This document shows positions 1-7,943 of a stretch of DNA of 38,587 nucleotides, piece by piece. Each line of letters opens with the position of its first letter. Position 1 is the first letter of the stretch. This stretch comes from a virus. The DNA is taken from IMG/VR virus record IMGVR_UViG_3300022220_000011, positions 1 to 38,587 of that record. One strand, given 5' to 3'. The position numbers were made by a program, and so were the translations under genes. Below the pieces are notes generated by a model. That model was given only the letters and a program-made list of their open reading frames with translations. It did not search any database and had not been told where the DNA came from.

Positions 1-1
1 C

Positions 2-22
2 GTCGACAACCCCCAGCCGTAA
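2..22 (+). CDS. 3' end of an upstream gene (last six codons, partial)
   Basis: One frame reads VDNPQP followed by a TAA stop at 20-22, and the next gene starts only at 140. This is compatible with the C-terminus of a gene that begins left of the window. In lambda-type head modules the gene just before the major capsid protein is often a decoration or scaffold/protease protein, but six residues cannot identify it. The assignment rests on position alone. Confidence 0.3.
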   Translation, partial: VDNPQP

Positions 23-30
23 TCCAAAAC

Positions 31-60
31 GACCGGCGCCCATGATGGGAGGCGTCGGTC
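31..60 (+). promoter_or_regulatory. Hairpin in the leader of the major capsid gene
   Basis: GACCGGCGCC (31-40) pairs with GGCGTCGGTC (51-60), with one G-T pair, around a 10-nt loop. Further G/C-rich self-complementary stretches follow at about 66-73 (CGGGCCCG) and 108-120. No T-run follows, so this is not a classical intrinsic terminator. It could be an RNA-stabilising or processing structure ahead of a highly expressed gene, or a weak terminator of upstream transcription. Confidence 0.5.
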
Positions 61-139
61 ACTACCGGGCCCGAGGCCCCCCGTTTTCGAGACTGCAACC
101 CCGCCGGGGCTGCTTCCTCACACAGACAAGGACAAGATC

Positions 140-1225
140 ATGAGTGACAATAGCACCAAGCGAATGATCGCAAGGTACATGGAAGAGGCTACGGCTCCGC
201 TATTTCTGAGCGGATTCTTCCTCACGCCGCCCCGGAACATCCACACGGCGGAGAAGGTCGAGATCGACATTCAGCGCGACGACGAAGAGGTCGCGGTCGT
301 GATTCAAGATCTCAGCGCTGGAAGTCGGCAGAACGAGAATAGCGTCTACACGAACAAGCTATTCACGCCTCCGATTTACGACGAGGAGGGGACGATCACC
401 GCCTACAATCTGATCAAGCGCGTACCCGGGGAGGATCCGTTCCAGGATCCGAACTACGGCGCGAATGCGACGAATGAGGCATTTGCGATTTTCCGCAAGC
501 TCGAACGCAAGATCCGCCGCGCCATCGAGCTCCAGGCCGCGCAAGTCCTCCAGACCGGAACGCTCGATTTGGTGGACGAGAACGGTACGACTCTGTACGC
601 GTTGAATTTCCAGCCGAAGGCGACCCACGTCGCGACGGTCGGCACCGAATGGGCGGCGGATGGAGCGACTGGCGATCCGATCGCCGACCTCGACGCGCTC
701 GCCGAGGTCGTTCGCACGGACGGGAAGCACGACCCAAACAAGATCGTTTTCGGAACGACTGCATGGACGCGCTTCATGGCGAACACCCGGGTGAGAGCGG
801 AACTCGACAACCGCCGGATCAACCTCGGGAACATCGCTCCGCAGGCTCGCGGACGCGGAGCAACGAAGCAGGGCGACTTCATCATTGGCTCGTACTCGTT
901 CGAGCTCTGGACCTACAACGCCACCTATACGACGGCGGCCGGTGTTGGCGGGACGAAGTACCTCGCGGCGGACAAGCTGATCATGCTGAGCGACGGGCGG
1001 CTCGATCTGAGTTTCGGCGGGATCCCACGAATCCCCGGCGCGACCGATTCGAGCGCGATGGCTTTCTTGCCTCCGCGGATCTCCGATGGCGGACGAGGGA
1101 TCGATCTGTCTGTATTCGCCTGGCGGACTCCAGACGGGAAGCATCTCAAAGTCAGCGCCGGGACGCGGCCTCTGACGATCCCCACGGCGATCGATACGTT
1201 TGCGAGCCTCGACGTCGTCCCCTGA
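140..1225 (+). CDS. Major capsid protein, lambda gpE-like family
   Basis: This 361-residue protein fits the lambda E-type (HK97-fold) major capsid family, which forms the icosahedral shell. Family-like features are the N-terminal segment with TAPLFLSGFFLTPP (res. 18-31), the central 'FTPPIYDEEGTITAYNLIKR' block (about 75-94), the helical spine FRKLERKIRRAIELQAAQVLQTG, and a C-terminal half rich in beta strands. Length is close to the 340-aa family norm. The ATG start is preceded by AAGGA (128-132) at proper spacing. It sits immediately before the neck and tail genes, as expected. I am confident of the family; processing cannot be judged from sequence. Confidence 0.9.
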   Translation: MSDNSTKRMIARYMEEATAPLFLSGFFLTPPRNIHTAEKVEIDIQRDDEEVAVVIQDLSAGSRQNENSVYTNKLFTPPIYDEEGTITAYNLIKRVPGEDPFQDPNYGANATNEAFAIFRKLERKIRRAIELQAAQVLQTGTLDLVDENGTTLYALNFQPKATHVATVGTEWAADGATGDPIADLDALAEVVRTDGKHDPNKIVFGTTAWTRFMANTRVRAELDNRRINLGNIAPQARGRGATKQGDFIIGSYSFELWTYNATYTTAAGVGGTKYLAADKLIMLSDGRLDLSFGGIPRIPGATDSSAMAFLPPRISDGGRGIDLSVFAWRTPDGKHLKVSAGTRPLTIPTAIDTFASLDVVP

Positions 1226-1264
1226 CGTCGACTAGCAGACGACACCGCTTGACCGCAATTCTGA

Positions 1265-1292
1265 TCCCCGGGGGCAGTGCGTCCCCGGGGGG
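1265..1292 (+). promoter_or_regulatory. Strong G/C hairpin after the capsid gene
   Basis: CCCCGGGG at 1266-1273 can pair with CCCCGGGG at 1283-1290 around a short loop, 40 nt after the capsid stop codon and 12 nt before the next start. The downstream bases are GGACAGGTCTGACA, so there is no U-tract. It may reduce transcription into the neck genes or protect the capsid mRNA 3' end. This could explain how capsid protein is made in excess over the connector proteins. Confidence 0.5.
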
Positions 1293-1304
1293 ACAGGTCT
1301 GACA

Positions 1305-1694
1305 ATGCCTCGCAGTGATTATGTTGAACGACTCGGCGCGCTCGCTCAGAAGGCCGGCGTCGAGGTCGACCCGTCGCAAATGACGATCGCCGAAATGAAG
1401 CGGGAGATCAGGAGACTCGAAAAGGCCGCTCCGCCGGAGCCTCCCGCGCCTCCGGCGCCAGTGAATGGCGCGGTGGACTCTCGCAGCTTGGGGGGACCGC
1501 CGGACCCGAAACCGCCGGAAGCTCCCCCGGTTCTCTTCCCCTTCCAGATTGCTCCTGGAAAGTCGATCGTGTGTTCGAGGGGCGTCCTAGGACCGGGAGA
1601 GGAGATCCGCCCGAAGGATGTTTCCGGCGGCGTCGAGCAACTCGAGGAGCTCGTCGATCGCGGCTACATTCTGAAGGGCCTCCCGCGGCGATAG
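1305..1694 (+). CDS. Small proline-rich head/neck-region protein, unknown function
   Basis: A 129-residue protein lies directly downstream of the capsid gene and 1 nt before the next one. Residues 1-42 look helical and charged (IAEMKREIRRLEKA). Residues 43-75 are a Pro/Ala linker (PPEPPAPPAP, PPDPKPPEAPP). The last 50 residues form a small mixed domain ending ELVDRGYILKGLPRR. That C-terminal pattern resembles short head-completion or connector accessory proteins found between capsid and tail genes, but I recognise no named family. The role is inferred from position only. Confidence 0.7.
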   Translation: MPRSDYVERLGALAQKAGVEVDPSQMTIAEMKREIRRLEKAAPPEPPAPPAPVNGAVDSRSLGGPPDPKPPEAPPVLFPFQIAPGKSIVCSRGVLGPGEEIRPKDVSGGVEQLEELVDRGYILKGLPRR

Positions 1695-1695
1695 G

Positions 1696-2079
1696 ATGGG
1701 ACTCCGGGAGCAGGCAGCGCTCGACCTGGCGACCATTCTCCAGGACCGAGACGGCGGATTCGGATGGGACATCACGATCACCGATCCGCAATTGAACGAG
1801 GTTGCGCTCGTCGGTTTCTCGACGGACATCGGTCAGAGCATCGACCCGGAAACCGGAATGAGTATCGCGGGCCGAGTCGCATCCGTTGCGGTCCGGCTCG
1901 CGACGCTCGAAGCCGCAGGGATGAAAATTCCGAAGAACATCCCATCGCGTGACTGCCGGCCCTGGGTGGTGAAGTTCGACGACATCGACGGCCAAGCCTA
2001 CACATTCAAGGTGAGCCACCATTTGCCCGATCGAGCCCTCGGACTCGTCGTGTGTTTCCTGGAACACTACAAGCAATGA
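1696..2079 (+). CDS. Putative head-tail connector (neck) protein
   Basis: The product is 127 residues. After an N-terminal helix (LREQAALDLATIL), a beta-rich body carries DIGQSIDPETGMSIAGR, then a SVAVRLATLEAAG segment and a C-terminal WVVKFDDIDG...YTFKVS part. This layout is typical of small beta-barrel neck proteins (lambda FII / Mu gpJ-type position) that close the head and dock the tail. It overlaps the next gene by ATGA (2076-2079), indicating translational coupling. Family assignment is by layout and location, not by a diagnostic motif. Confidence 0.65.
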   Translation: MGLREQAALDLATILQDRDGGFGWDITITDPQLNEVALVGFSTDIGQSIDPETGMSIAGRVASVAVRLATLEAAGMKIPKNIPSRDCRPWVVKFDDIDGQAYTFKVSHHLPDRALGLVVCFLEHYKQ

Positions 2080-2756
2080 CGGCCGTCATCACAGAACTGA
2101 TCGAAGGCCCGGACATGGTGGAAGTCGTCCGGGACAAGATAGCGCTCATCCTCCTCGAAGAGTCTGAAGCTCAATACGAGCTCGCGCAGAAAGCCGGGAA
2201 GCCGCCCAACGAGTGGAAGCTCCGGGTGTTCACCGAGCGAGCCAACGCGTGGGCGGAGTATATCAACTCTCCGGATCCGGACTCGGACGAGGCGAGGCCG
2301 ATCGTGAACGTCGCCTTCCGTCAAGACACATTTCCCGAGGCCAAGGGGAACATCGTCGCGCGCCAACAGGCGGAAGCGCGATATGAGATCGACTGTTACG
2401 GGTACGGCGTCAGCACGGAAACGGATCCAGGTCACGACCCGGGCGACGCAGCGGCCTCCATCGTTGCGATGAGGACCTTGCGACTCGTTCGCCGGATCCT
2501 CATGGCTGGCCATTATGTCGTGCTCGGGTTGCGCGGCGTCGTCGGTAAACGCTGGCCAGAATCGCGCGAGCGGTATCAGCCACAACTCGATCAGCAGGTC
2601 GTGCAAAACGTCGTCGCTGCTCGACTCACTCTCCGCGTCGATTTCAACGAATTCTCCCCGCAAGTGCAAGGAGAGATCATCGAATCGATTTACGCAACAT
2701 TCAGGCGCGAGGGGACCGGAGAGGTCTACTACACCGCGCAATACGATAAGCCCTAG
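2076..2756 (+). CDS. Putative tail terminator / neck protein
   Basis: The product is 226 residues if translated from ATG 2076, which overlaps the preceding stop (ATGA); an in-frame GTG at 2052 lies inside the previous gene and is less likely. It sits between the connector and the tail sheath, where Mu-like phages encode the gp37-type tail terminator. The central part (RQDTFPEAKGNIVARQQAEARYEIDCYGYG) and the C-terminal 'LRVDFNEFSPQVQGEII' resemble strands of tail-terminator folds. Function is inferred from position and overall pattern. Confidence 0.6.
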   Translation: MTAVITELIEGPDMVEVVRDKIALILLEESEAQYELAQKAGKPPNEWKLRVFTERANAWAEYINSPDPDSDEARPIVNVAFRQDTFPEAKGNIVARQQAEARYEIDCYGYGVSTETDPGHDPGDAAASIVAMRTLRLVRRILMAGHYVVLGLRGVVGKRWPESRERYQPQLDQQVVQNVVAARLTLRVDFNEFSPQVQGEIIESIYATFRREGTGEVYYTAQYDKP

Positions 2757-2792
2757 GCGGCGTTGCTGCCAACAGACCGAGAGGATTGAATC

Positions 2793-4556
2793 ATGTCCGT
2801 GGACGCATCTGCCATTGCCCGAGTCGTCGGGATTGAAACGACGTACGAAGATCTCCGCGCCGGCCAGGTCGTATTTCTGCCGCAGCGCTTGCTCCTGATC
2901 GCACAGGGTTCGAGCGCCAGTAGCTACAGCACGACGAAGTTCACCGCGGAGAGTGCACTCCAGGTCGGCAACATTGCCGGGTTCGGGTCGCCCGCACATC
3001 TCTGCATGAAGGAATTCTACCCCGACAATGGGGACGGGATCGGGACCATTCAAGTCGACGTCTGCCTTCTCGAGGACGCTGGCGGAAGCTCTGCAGCCGT
3101 CGGAGACGTCACGCCATCGGGGACGGCGAGCATTGCGGCCGGCTACAAAGCGCGGGTTTCTGGCATCCTCGGACAGAATTTCACGATCCCCGCCGGAGCG
3201 ATCGACGTGACCGACACTTGTCGGAAGATCGGGCAAAGCATCGCAGCGGTCGCATTCATGCCGCTCGACATCTCCTATACCTACGGGACCGTCGCGGCAG
3301 TGCCGGACGCCGGAAACACGGGGGACGGGACGGTAACTGCCTTGTCTGCCGATACTGGCCTGCCGGGTGACTGGCGGCTCGTCTGCAATACAGCAGGCGT
3401 GGACGATGGGATCTTCACCTTGACGGATCCCGAGGGGAGCGTCATTTCGACGACACTCGCGGCTACTCTCACGCCAGGCACGGACGTCGACATCGGAGGG
3501 ATCCAGTTCACCTTGATGGCAGGGGCGGCCGACTACATCGTAGGCGATGGGTTCACGATCACCGTTCCCGCGACGGACGTGCAAGCAACGTCGAAGTGGC
3601 AGGGAGAATCAGCGAACGACATCCTAATCGAGATCATCGACACACTCGGAGATCTAACGTTTGCGATCACCCAGCCGACGGGTGGCACTGGGAACCCGAC
3701 CGTCGACGCGGCGCTCGCGCAAGTTGGCGGGATCTGGAACACCATGGGTTTGAACGCCCTGAACATCGAGGACACGACCGCGCTCGACGCTTACGACGCG
3801 TTCGGCGAGGGCCGATGGGGCGAGCTCGTCCGGAAGCCGATCGTGTTCTTCACCGGCGTCGCATATGCCAGCCGAACGGCGGCGACGGCGATCTCCTCGA
3901 CGCGCACGACTGACCGCACGAATGCCCAGCTCGTCGGAGTCGGGTCGCCGAATCTGCCCTGCGTCATCGCAGCACGGCAGCTCGCGCGCATCGTCAAGCT
4001 CGCGAACAACAATCCGCCGCACGATTACGGAAGCCAACGGGCGAATGGTCTCATCCCTGGTACCGACGGCGAGCAGTGGGACTATCCTGCACGAGACGCG
4101 GCCGTCAAGGCAGGGAGCTCGACGATCGAGATCAAGGGCGGCGTGATCAACGTCTCCGACGTCGTCACGTTCTATGCTCCAGCCGGGGACCCGTCGCCGG
4201 CGTATCGGTACGTCGTCGACATCGTGAAATTGCAAAATTGCATTTTCAACACGGATCTGATCTTCGCAAATACGGATTGGGACGGCGCTCCGTTGATCCC
4301 CGATGATCAGGCGACCGTTAACCCTGACGCGCGCAAGCCGTCGGGAGCGAAGGCGGACCTCTCGAAGATGCTCGATGGACTCGGCGCGCAAGCGATCATC
4401 AGTGATCCGAAGGCCGCAAAGAAGTCGATCGTCGCGAACATCAGCTCGAGCAATCCGAAACGGCTCGACACCGAAGTCACGTTTGCACTGGCAGGCAACG
4501 CGAACATCATCAGCCACACCCAGAAGTTCGGATTCTTCTTCGGGCCGAGCGAGTAA
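2793..4556 (+). CDS. Contractile tail sheath protein (Mu gpL-like)
   Basis: At 587 residues it lies in the expected slot before the tail tube. The C-terminal half carries sheath-like features: FGEGRWGELVRKPIVFFTGV (about 332-351), NLPCVIAARQLARIVKLANN, a long strand-rich stretch with GGVINVSDVVTFYAP, then VVDIVKLQNCIFN and a C-terminal VTFALAGNANIISHTQKFGFFF strand typical of sheath handshake segments. Residues of about 190-265 form an extra Gly/Thr/Asp-rich beta domain (TLTPGTDVDIGGIQFTL) not needed for the core, probably surface-exposed. The start is preceded by GAGAGGA. The product polymerises around the tube and contracts on infection. Confidence 0.88.
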   Translation: MSVDASAIARVVGIETTYEDLRAGQVVFLPQRLLLIAQGSSASSYSTTKFTAESALQVGNIAGFGSPAHLCMKEFYPDNGDGIGTIQVDVCLLEDAGGSSAAVGDVTPSGTASIAAGYKARVSGILGQNFTIPAGAIDVTDTCRKIGQSIAAVAFMPLDISYTYGTVAAVPDAGNTGDGTVTALSADTGLPGDWRLVCNTAGVDDGIFTLTDPEGSVISTTLAATLTPGTDVDIGGIQFTLMAGAADYIVGDGFTITVPATDVQATSKWQGESANDILIEIIDTLGDLTFAITQPTGGTGNPTVDAALAQVGGIWNTMGLNALNIEDTTALDAYDAFGEGRWGELVRKPIVFFTGVAYASRTAATAISSTRTTDRTNAQLVGVGSPNLPCVIAARQLARIVKLANNNPPHDYGSQRANGLIPGTDGEQWDYPARDAAVKAGSSTIEIKGGVINVSDVVTFYAPAGDPSPAYRYVVDIVKLQNCIFNTDLIFANTDWDGAPLIPDDQATVNPDARKPSGAKADLSKMLDGLGAQAIISDPKAAKKSIVANISSSNPKRLDTEVTFALAGNANIISHTQKFGFFFGPSE

Positions 4557-4607
4557 CGACGCCGCGGACGCGGGAGCGTTCGTCCAACACTAACCCAATA
4601 ACCGAGA

Positions 4608-4640
4608 ATGGCGGGGACGGGATCGTCCTGTCCCCGCCAT
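4608..4640 (+). promoter_or_regulatory. Long perfect hairpin between sheath and tube genes
   Basis: ATGGCGGGGA (4608-4617) pairs perfectly with TCCCCGCCAT (4631-4640), and the inner CGGG/TCCTG bases extend the stem to about 14 pairs with one G-U. The loop is about 5 nt. The following bases are CAGTATAGGT, so there is no U-tract. It sits 16 nt upstream of the tail tube start, where it could act as an RNase barrier or processing site, or as a weak transcription attenuator that sets the sheath:tube ratio. Confidence 0.65.
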
Positions 4641-4655
4641 CAGTATAGGTGCACC

Positions 4656-5039
4656 ATGCCAGCAGTCGGCGGATCAATTCAGGCAGTTTCACTTCGAGGG
4701 CGTCTTCTCCCCGTCGCCGCGGACGCGGACGGGACGCGGGACATCGGAGGCTTCGCGAACGAAGTCCAGAGCAACGGTGACGGCTCCGCGCGCATCGTCA
4801 AAACGCGCAAGCCATGGATCATCGGTGGCCTGACGCTCGAGGTCGACGACGACCGGGCGGATCAGGAGTTCCTCCAAGAGATCGCCGATTCGAACGATTA
4901 CGTGTCCATCACGATCGAGCTCGTCTCTGGCACGGTCTACATGGGCGAAGGAACGATCACCGACAATATCGAATTCTCGACGCAGAATAGCACGGCGGGT
5001 GTCACGCTCTCCGGGCCTCGGAATCTCGAGCAACAGTAG
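4656..5039 (+). CDS. Tail tube protein (Mu gpM-like)
   Basis: This 127-residue protein is the right size and position (sheath, tube, chaperone, tape measure) for the myovirus tail tube, which forms the inner conduit for DNA. The sequence alternates short strands: an N-terminal GSIQAVSLRGRLLPV, GGLTLEVDDDRADQEFLQEIADSNDYVSITIEL in the middle, and a final YMGEGTITDNIEFSTQNSTAGVTLSG that resembles Tail_tube family ends. I chose ATG 4656 because an upstream in-frame ATG (4608) lies inside the hairpin stem and would add an implausible Cys/Arg leader. The ribosome-binding site (AGGTG) is weak. Confidence 0.82.
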   Translation: MPAVGGSIQAVSLRGRLLPVAADADGTRDIGGFANEVQSNGDGSARIVKTRKPWIIGGLTLEVDDDRADQEFLQEIADSNDYVSITIELVSGTVYMGEGTITDNIEFSTQNSTAGVTLSGPRNLEQQ

Positions 5040-5047
5040 GAGGAAGC

Positions 5048-5476
5048 ATGTCAGAAGGTGGACCGCTTGACGAGGACAAGATGGATGGGGAATCTGCAGA
5101 AGCCGAATTTCAGCGGTTCGCAGACGAGTTCGAACTGGACATCGACGAGAAGGGAATGGACGACGAGGATCGCCAGGCGTTTCAAGCGTCCAAAAAGGTG
5201 TTCATCCGGGAACTGAAACGAGGCTCCATCGTCGTCGACGAGAGGGGCGCAGCGACGTACACGACGCGCTTCGAAACGAATCCGTCCCCGGTCGTCTTCC
5301 ATGAGCCGACGGGCGCGACTTTCATGGCGAGCGACCAGAAGAAACGGGGACACGACGCTGCGAAAATGTACGCCATGATCGCAGACATGACGCGGCAGAA
5401 CATCCAGCGGTTTTCGAAGATGCCGCGCCGTGATTTGAAGGTCGTCGAATCGGTGGCCCTTCTGTTTTTGGGCTGA
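5048..5476 (+). CDS. Tail assembly chaperone, short (zero-frame) form
   Basis: A 142-residue acidic, helical protein lies between tail tube and tape measure, the conserved place of the G / GT-type (Mu gp41-type) chaperones that coat the tape measure during tail assembly. N-terminal residues 1-45 are strongly acidic; the middle holds AATYTTRFETNPSPVVFHEP; the C-terminal AKMYAMIADMTRQNIQRFSKM is helical. It ends ...VALLFLG, with the last two sense codons inside a TTTGGGC slippery heptamer just before TGA (5474-5476). The start has an AGGAGGAAGC ribosome-binding site. Confidence 0.8.
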   Translation: MSEGGPLDEDKMDGESAEAEFQRFADEFELDIDEKGMDDEDRQAFQASKKVFIRELKRGSIVVDERGAATYTTRFETNPSPVVFHEPTGATFMASDQKKRGHDAAKMYAMIADMTRQNIQRFSKMPRRDLKVVESVALLFLG

Positions 5477-5712
5477 ACGTGTTGACGCCTCTCGTCCGCG
5501 GAGGCGTCGACGCATTCTTGAACAAAGAGGAGGGAGGCCATGGGCTCGTCAGGGTATATGGGGAGATGCTACTCCAGATCCTGCACGACTACCCCGGAGG
5601 CCTCCCGAATGCGCGGACGCTCACCATGACCGAGATCCGATTTTTCTACGATGGGATCCGGCCTGACTTGTATGAAGGCACGCGGCCAAAGCCGACACCG
5701 AAACTCCGATAA
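5048..5712 (+). CDS. Tail assembly chaperone, long form by -1 frameshift
   Basis: If ribosomes slip back one base at TTTGGGC (5467-5473), translation bypasses the TGA and continues L-N-V-L-T-P-L-V-R-G to the TAA at 5710-5712, giving about 221 residues. The downstream part, readable alone from GTG 5479 as 77 residues, contains GEMLLQILHDYPGGLP and MTEIRFFYDGIRPDL, typical of the T domain that binds the tape measure. There is no Shine-Dalgarno sequence before GTG 5479, which favours the fusion over independent initiation. The TAA overlaps the tape measure ATG (TAATG). Confidence 0.75.
5467..5473 (+). promoter_or_regulatory. Programmed -1 ribosomal frameshift site TTTGGGC
   Basis: In the chaperone frame the bases read T-TTG-GGC followed directly by TGA, which fits the X-XXY-YYZ heptamer pattern (TTT GGG C). 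The -1 frame is open upstream and continues 79 codons downstream. Such sites are conserved in tail chaperone genes even where sequence is not. Slippage efficiency is unknown, and the shifted pairings (Leu and Gly tRNAs) involve third-position mismatches. Confidence 0.75.
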
Positions 5713-7943
5713 TGGCAGGACGATTCACAGTCAGCGCCGTATTCAAGGCGATTGACAGATTCTCCCGACCGCTCGCGAAAATGCAGCGGAGGACGCGGCG
5801 CTTTGTCGCTGGCTTCCGTCGCGGACTCAAGCGGATCAACGGAGCTCTGAACGGCGTCCTGGCAGGAGTGAAACGGATCGGCCTGGCCGCGGGCGTCGCG
5901 GGCGCCGCGGTACTTGCCGTCGCGAAGAACATCGCTGGAGTCGGGGCAGGCTTCGAGCAGGCGATCACGGACGTTGGCGCCGTCAGCCTGAAAACGAGAG
6001 AGGAGATAGCGAACCTCGAAGCCGCGGCGAAACAGCTCGGAGCGACGACGAAATTCACCGCGACCGAAGTCGCGGCGGGAATGGAGATCATGGCCAAGGC
6101 GGGGTTCGCGGAAAGCGATATCCTCGTCGGTATCGAAGCGAACTTGAGTGCGGCCGCGGCATCCGGGATGGAACTCGCGGAGGTGTCCGACCATGTGACC
6201 AAGGTGTTAAAGGGCATGGGCCTGGATACGAAGGAGGCAGCGCGAGTCGCGGACGTTTTGGCATTGGCGTCCTCGCGGACGAACAGCACGATCGGGACTC
6301 TGGGTGAGTCCATGCGAAATGTGTCGGCGACAGCACGCAAGCTGGGGATCCCGCTCGAGGAAGTCGTTGCGAGCGTCGCACTGCTCCAGGACGTTGGGCT
6401 AGATGCATCCGTGGCCGGCTCCGCGATGAATACGATGCTCACGAAGTTGTCGAAACCGACGGCGGAGATCACGCGGCAAATGAAGGAGGCGAAGGTTAGC
6501 TTCCAGGATGCAGAAGGGAACATGCTCCCGCTCCGCGAAGTGCTTGCCAATATGTCGAAGGTAGCGAAGGAAAGCGGCGGCAATATGGCCCAGATGGCCT
6601 TCTTTGCTGACCTCGTCGGTCTCCGAGGTCAGAAGGCCGCAGTGAATCTACAGGACCTCCTCATGTCTGGCCGAATCGACGAGCTTACCGAAGCGCTCGA
6701 GAAAGCCGGCGGCTCCGCGAAGAAAATGGCGGATCTGCGCATGGACACCCTGACGGGTGATCTCACTCTGCTCGAGTCGGCCGTCGACGCCGTCAAGGTG
6801 AGAGTGTTCGATCTGAAGGGCGGCCCGCTCCGTGGCGTCGTCAAGGGGATGAAGGACTGGGTCGACAAGAACGGAGAGTTCCAGGCCCTCATGATGGCGG
6901 GCCACATTCAGAAAATCACCGAAGCGCTTCCGGAGATCGTCAAGTGGCTCAAGCGGATCGGGATTGCCGTCGCTGCCATCTGGGCGTTGAACCTAGCGAT
7001 CAAGGTCGTAAACATCACGCTCGCGATTTACGAAGGGGCGGCCGCGGCGGCGAGCGTCGTTCAAAAAATCCTGACGTCGGACGTCGTGAAGAACTCCGCG
7101 GCCTGGGTGTGGAACACGCTGAAGATCATCGCGAATACCGTTGCATCCTGGGCGGTGACGGCGGCGAAATACGCGCAGGCTGCGGCGACGAAGCTCGCAA
7201 CCCTGATGACGAAACGTCTCACGCTCGCGATGATCGCTCACACTCTGAAGACGTGGCTCTCGACGGCGGCAACTTGGGCCTATCAGACCGCGCAGCTCGC
7301 CGCGAACAAAGTGATCAAAGCGGCCCGTGGTCTCGTGAAGGCTCTCATGGGCATCGAGATCGCCGCGACGGCGAAGCGTTGGCTGAGCGTGACTGCGACA
7401 TGGGCGCAGAACACGGCGCAGCTCGCTTACAATGTCACGACGCGCGCGGCTGCCAAGGCGATGCTCGCCTACAAGACCGCCGTCATGGGCGCGGGAGCGG
7501 CGTCCGCCGCGGCCTCGGGCGGATTCTTGGCCGTGATGATTCCGCTCGTCGCCATCGCGGCTGCCATCGGTGCGATTTACCTGGCGTTGAAGCAAATCCG
7601 CTCCCTCGAGAAAGAGACGGGCGGCCTCGGGATCGTCGGTACGATCGGAGAGATGTGGAAGAAAGGAACCCTCGATCCATTCAAGGCCGTCGACGCCGTG
7701 ATGAACGAGCGAGCGCGGGCCGCTCAGAGACAGCGGGAGAAGTCGGGCGGGGGTGCTAAGACCGCGTCGAGGAAGCCCGCCGTCCAACCTACCGGGACCG
7801 GTACCGGTGAACGCCACACGGCGGAGGCAGAGGGGCCGACCGCGACTCTGCTGATCAAAGATGAGACGGGCCGGGCAGTCGTGCCGAAACAACCACGCCG
7901 CGGCCTCCGGCTCAACGTCGAGCCGACCGGAGCGTTCGTATGA
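5712..7943 (+). CDS. Tail tape measure protein
   Basis: The product is 743 residues. The N-terminus is basic (KMQRRTRRFVAGFRRGLKR), followed by a hydrophobic helix. Residues of about 85-310 match the phage tape measure core family: FEQAITDVGAVSLKTREEI, TKFTATEVAAGMEIMAKAGF, and later LGIPLEEVVASVALL and a GLRGQKAAVNLQDL ending. Residues of about 410-640 are long hydrophobic helices with imperfect Trp-rich repeats (LSTAATWAYQTAQLAANK and LSVTATWAQNTAQLAYNV). The C-terminus is a charged, flexible tail. Using the usual 0.15 nm per residue, it predicts a tail of roughly 110 nm. It overlaps the next gene by ATGA. Confidence 0.93.
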   Translation: MAGRFTVSAVFKAIDRFSRPLAKMQRRTRRFVAGFRRGLKRINGALNGVLAGVKRIGLAAGVAGAAVLAVAKNIAGVGAGFEQAITDVGAVSLKTREEIANLEAAAKQLGATTKFTATEVAAGMEIMAKAGFAESDILVGIEANLSAAAASGMELAEVSDHVTKVLKGMGLDTKEAARVADVLALASSRTNSTIGTLGESMRNVSATARKLGIPLEEVVASVALLQDVGLDASVAGSAMNTMLTKLSKPTAEITRQMKEAKVSFQDAEGNMLPLREVLANMSKVAKESGGNMAQMAFFADLVGLRGQKAAVNLQDLLMSGRIDELTEALEKAGGSAKKMADLRMDTLTGDLTLLESAVDAVKVRVFDLKGGPLRGVVKGMKDWVDKNGEFQALMMAGHIQKITEALPEIVKWLKRIGIAVAAIWALNLAIKVVNITLAIYEGAAAAASVVQKILTSDVVKNSAAWVWNTLKIIANTVASWAVTAAKYAQAAATKLATLMTKRLTLAMIAHTLKTWLSTAATWAYQTAQLAANKVIKAARGLVKALMGIEIAATAKRWLSVTATWAQNTAQLAYNVTTRAAAKAMLAYKTAVMGAGAASAAASGGFLAVMIPLVAIAAAIGAIYLALKQIRSLEKETGGLGIVGTIGEMWKKGTLDPFKAVDAVMNERARAAQRQREKSGGGAKTASRKPAVQPTGTGTGERHTAEAEGPTATLLIKDETGRAVVPKQPRRGLRLNVEPTGAFV

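Noticed and set aside
2067-3584. 505-codon open frame on the minus strand
   Set aside because: It lies antisense to the tail terminator and sheath genes, is Arg/Asp-rich with no domain pattern, and is explained by the high G/C at third codon positions.
4608-4655. N-terminal extension of the tail tube protein from ATG 4608
   Set aside because: The start codon is buried in a 14-bp hairpin and the extension (AGTGSSCPRHQYRC) does not resemble tail tube N-termini.
5464-5470. GTTTTTG as the frameshift site
   Set aside because: It fits X-XXY-YYZ less well because the first base is not T. TTTGGGC, 3 nt downstream, fits exactly and abuts the stop codon.
5479-5712. Independent 77-codon gene from GTG 5479
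   Set aside because: No Shine-Dalgarno sequence precedes it, and it is better explained as the downstream part of a -1 frameshift product.
5621-6583. 320-codon minus-strand frame
   Set aside because: It is antisense to the tape measure core and rich in low-complexity Ser/Ala/Pro; no promoter or ribosome-binding site is seen.
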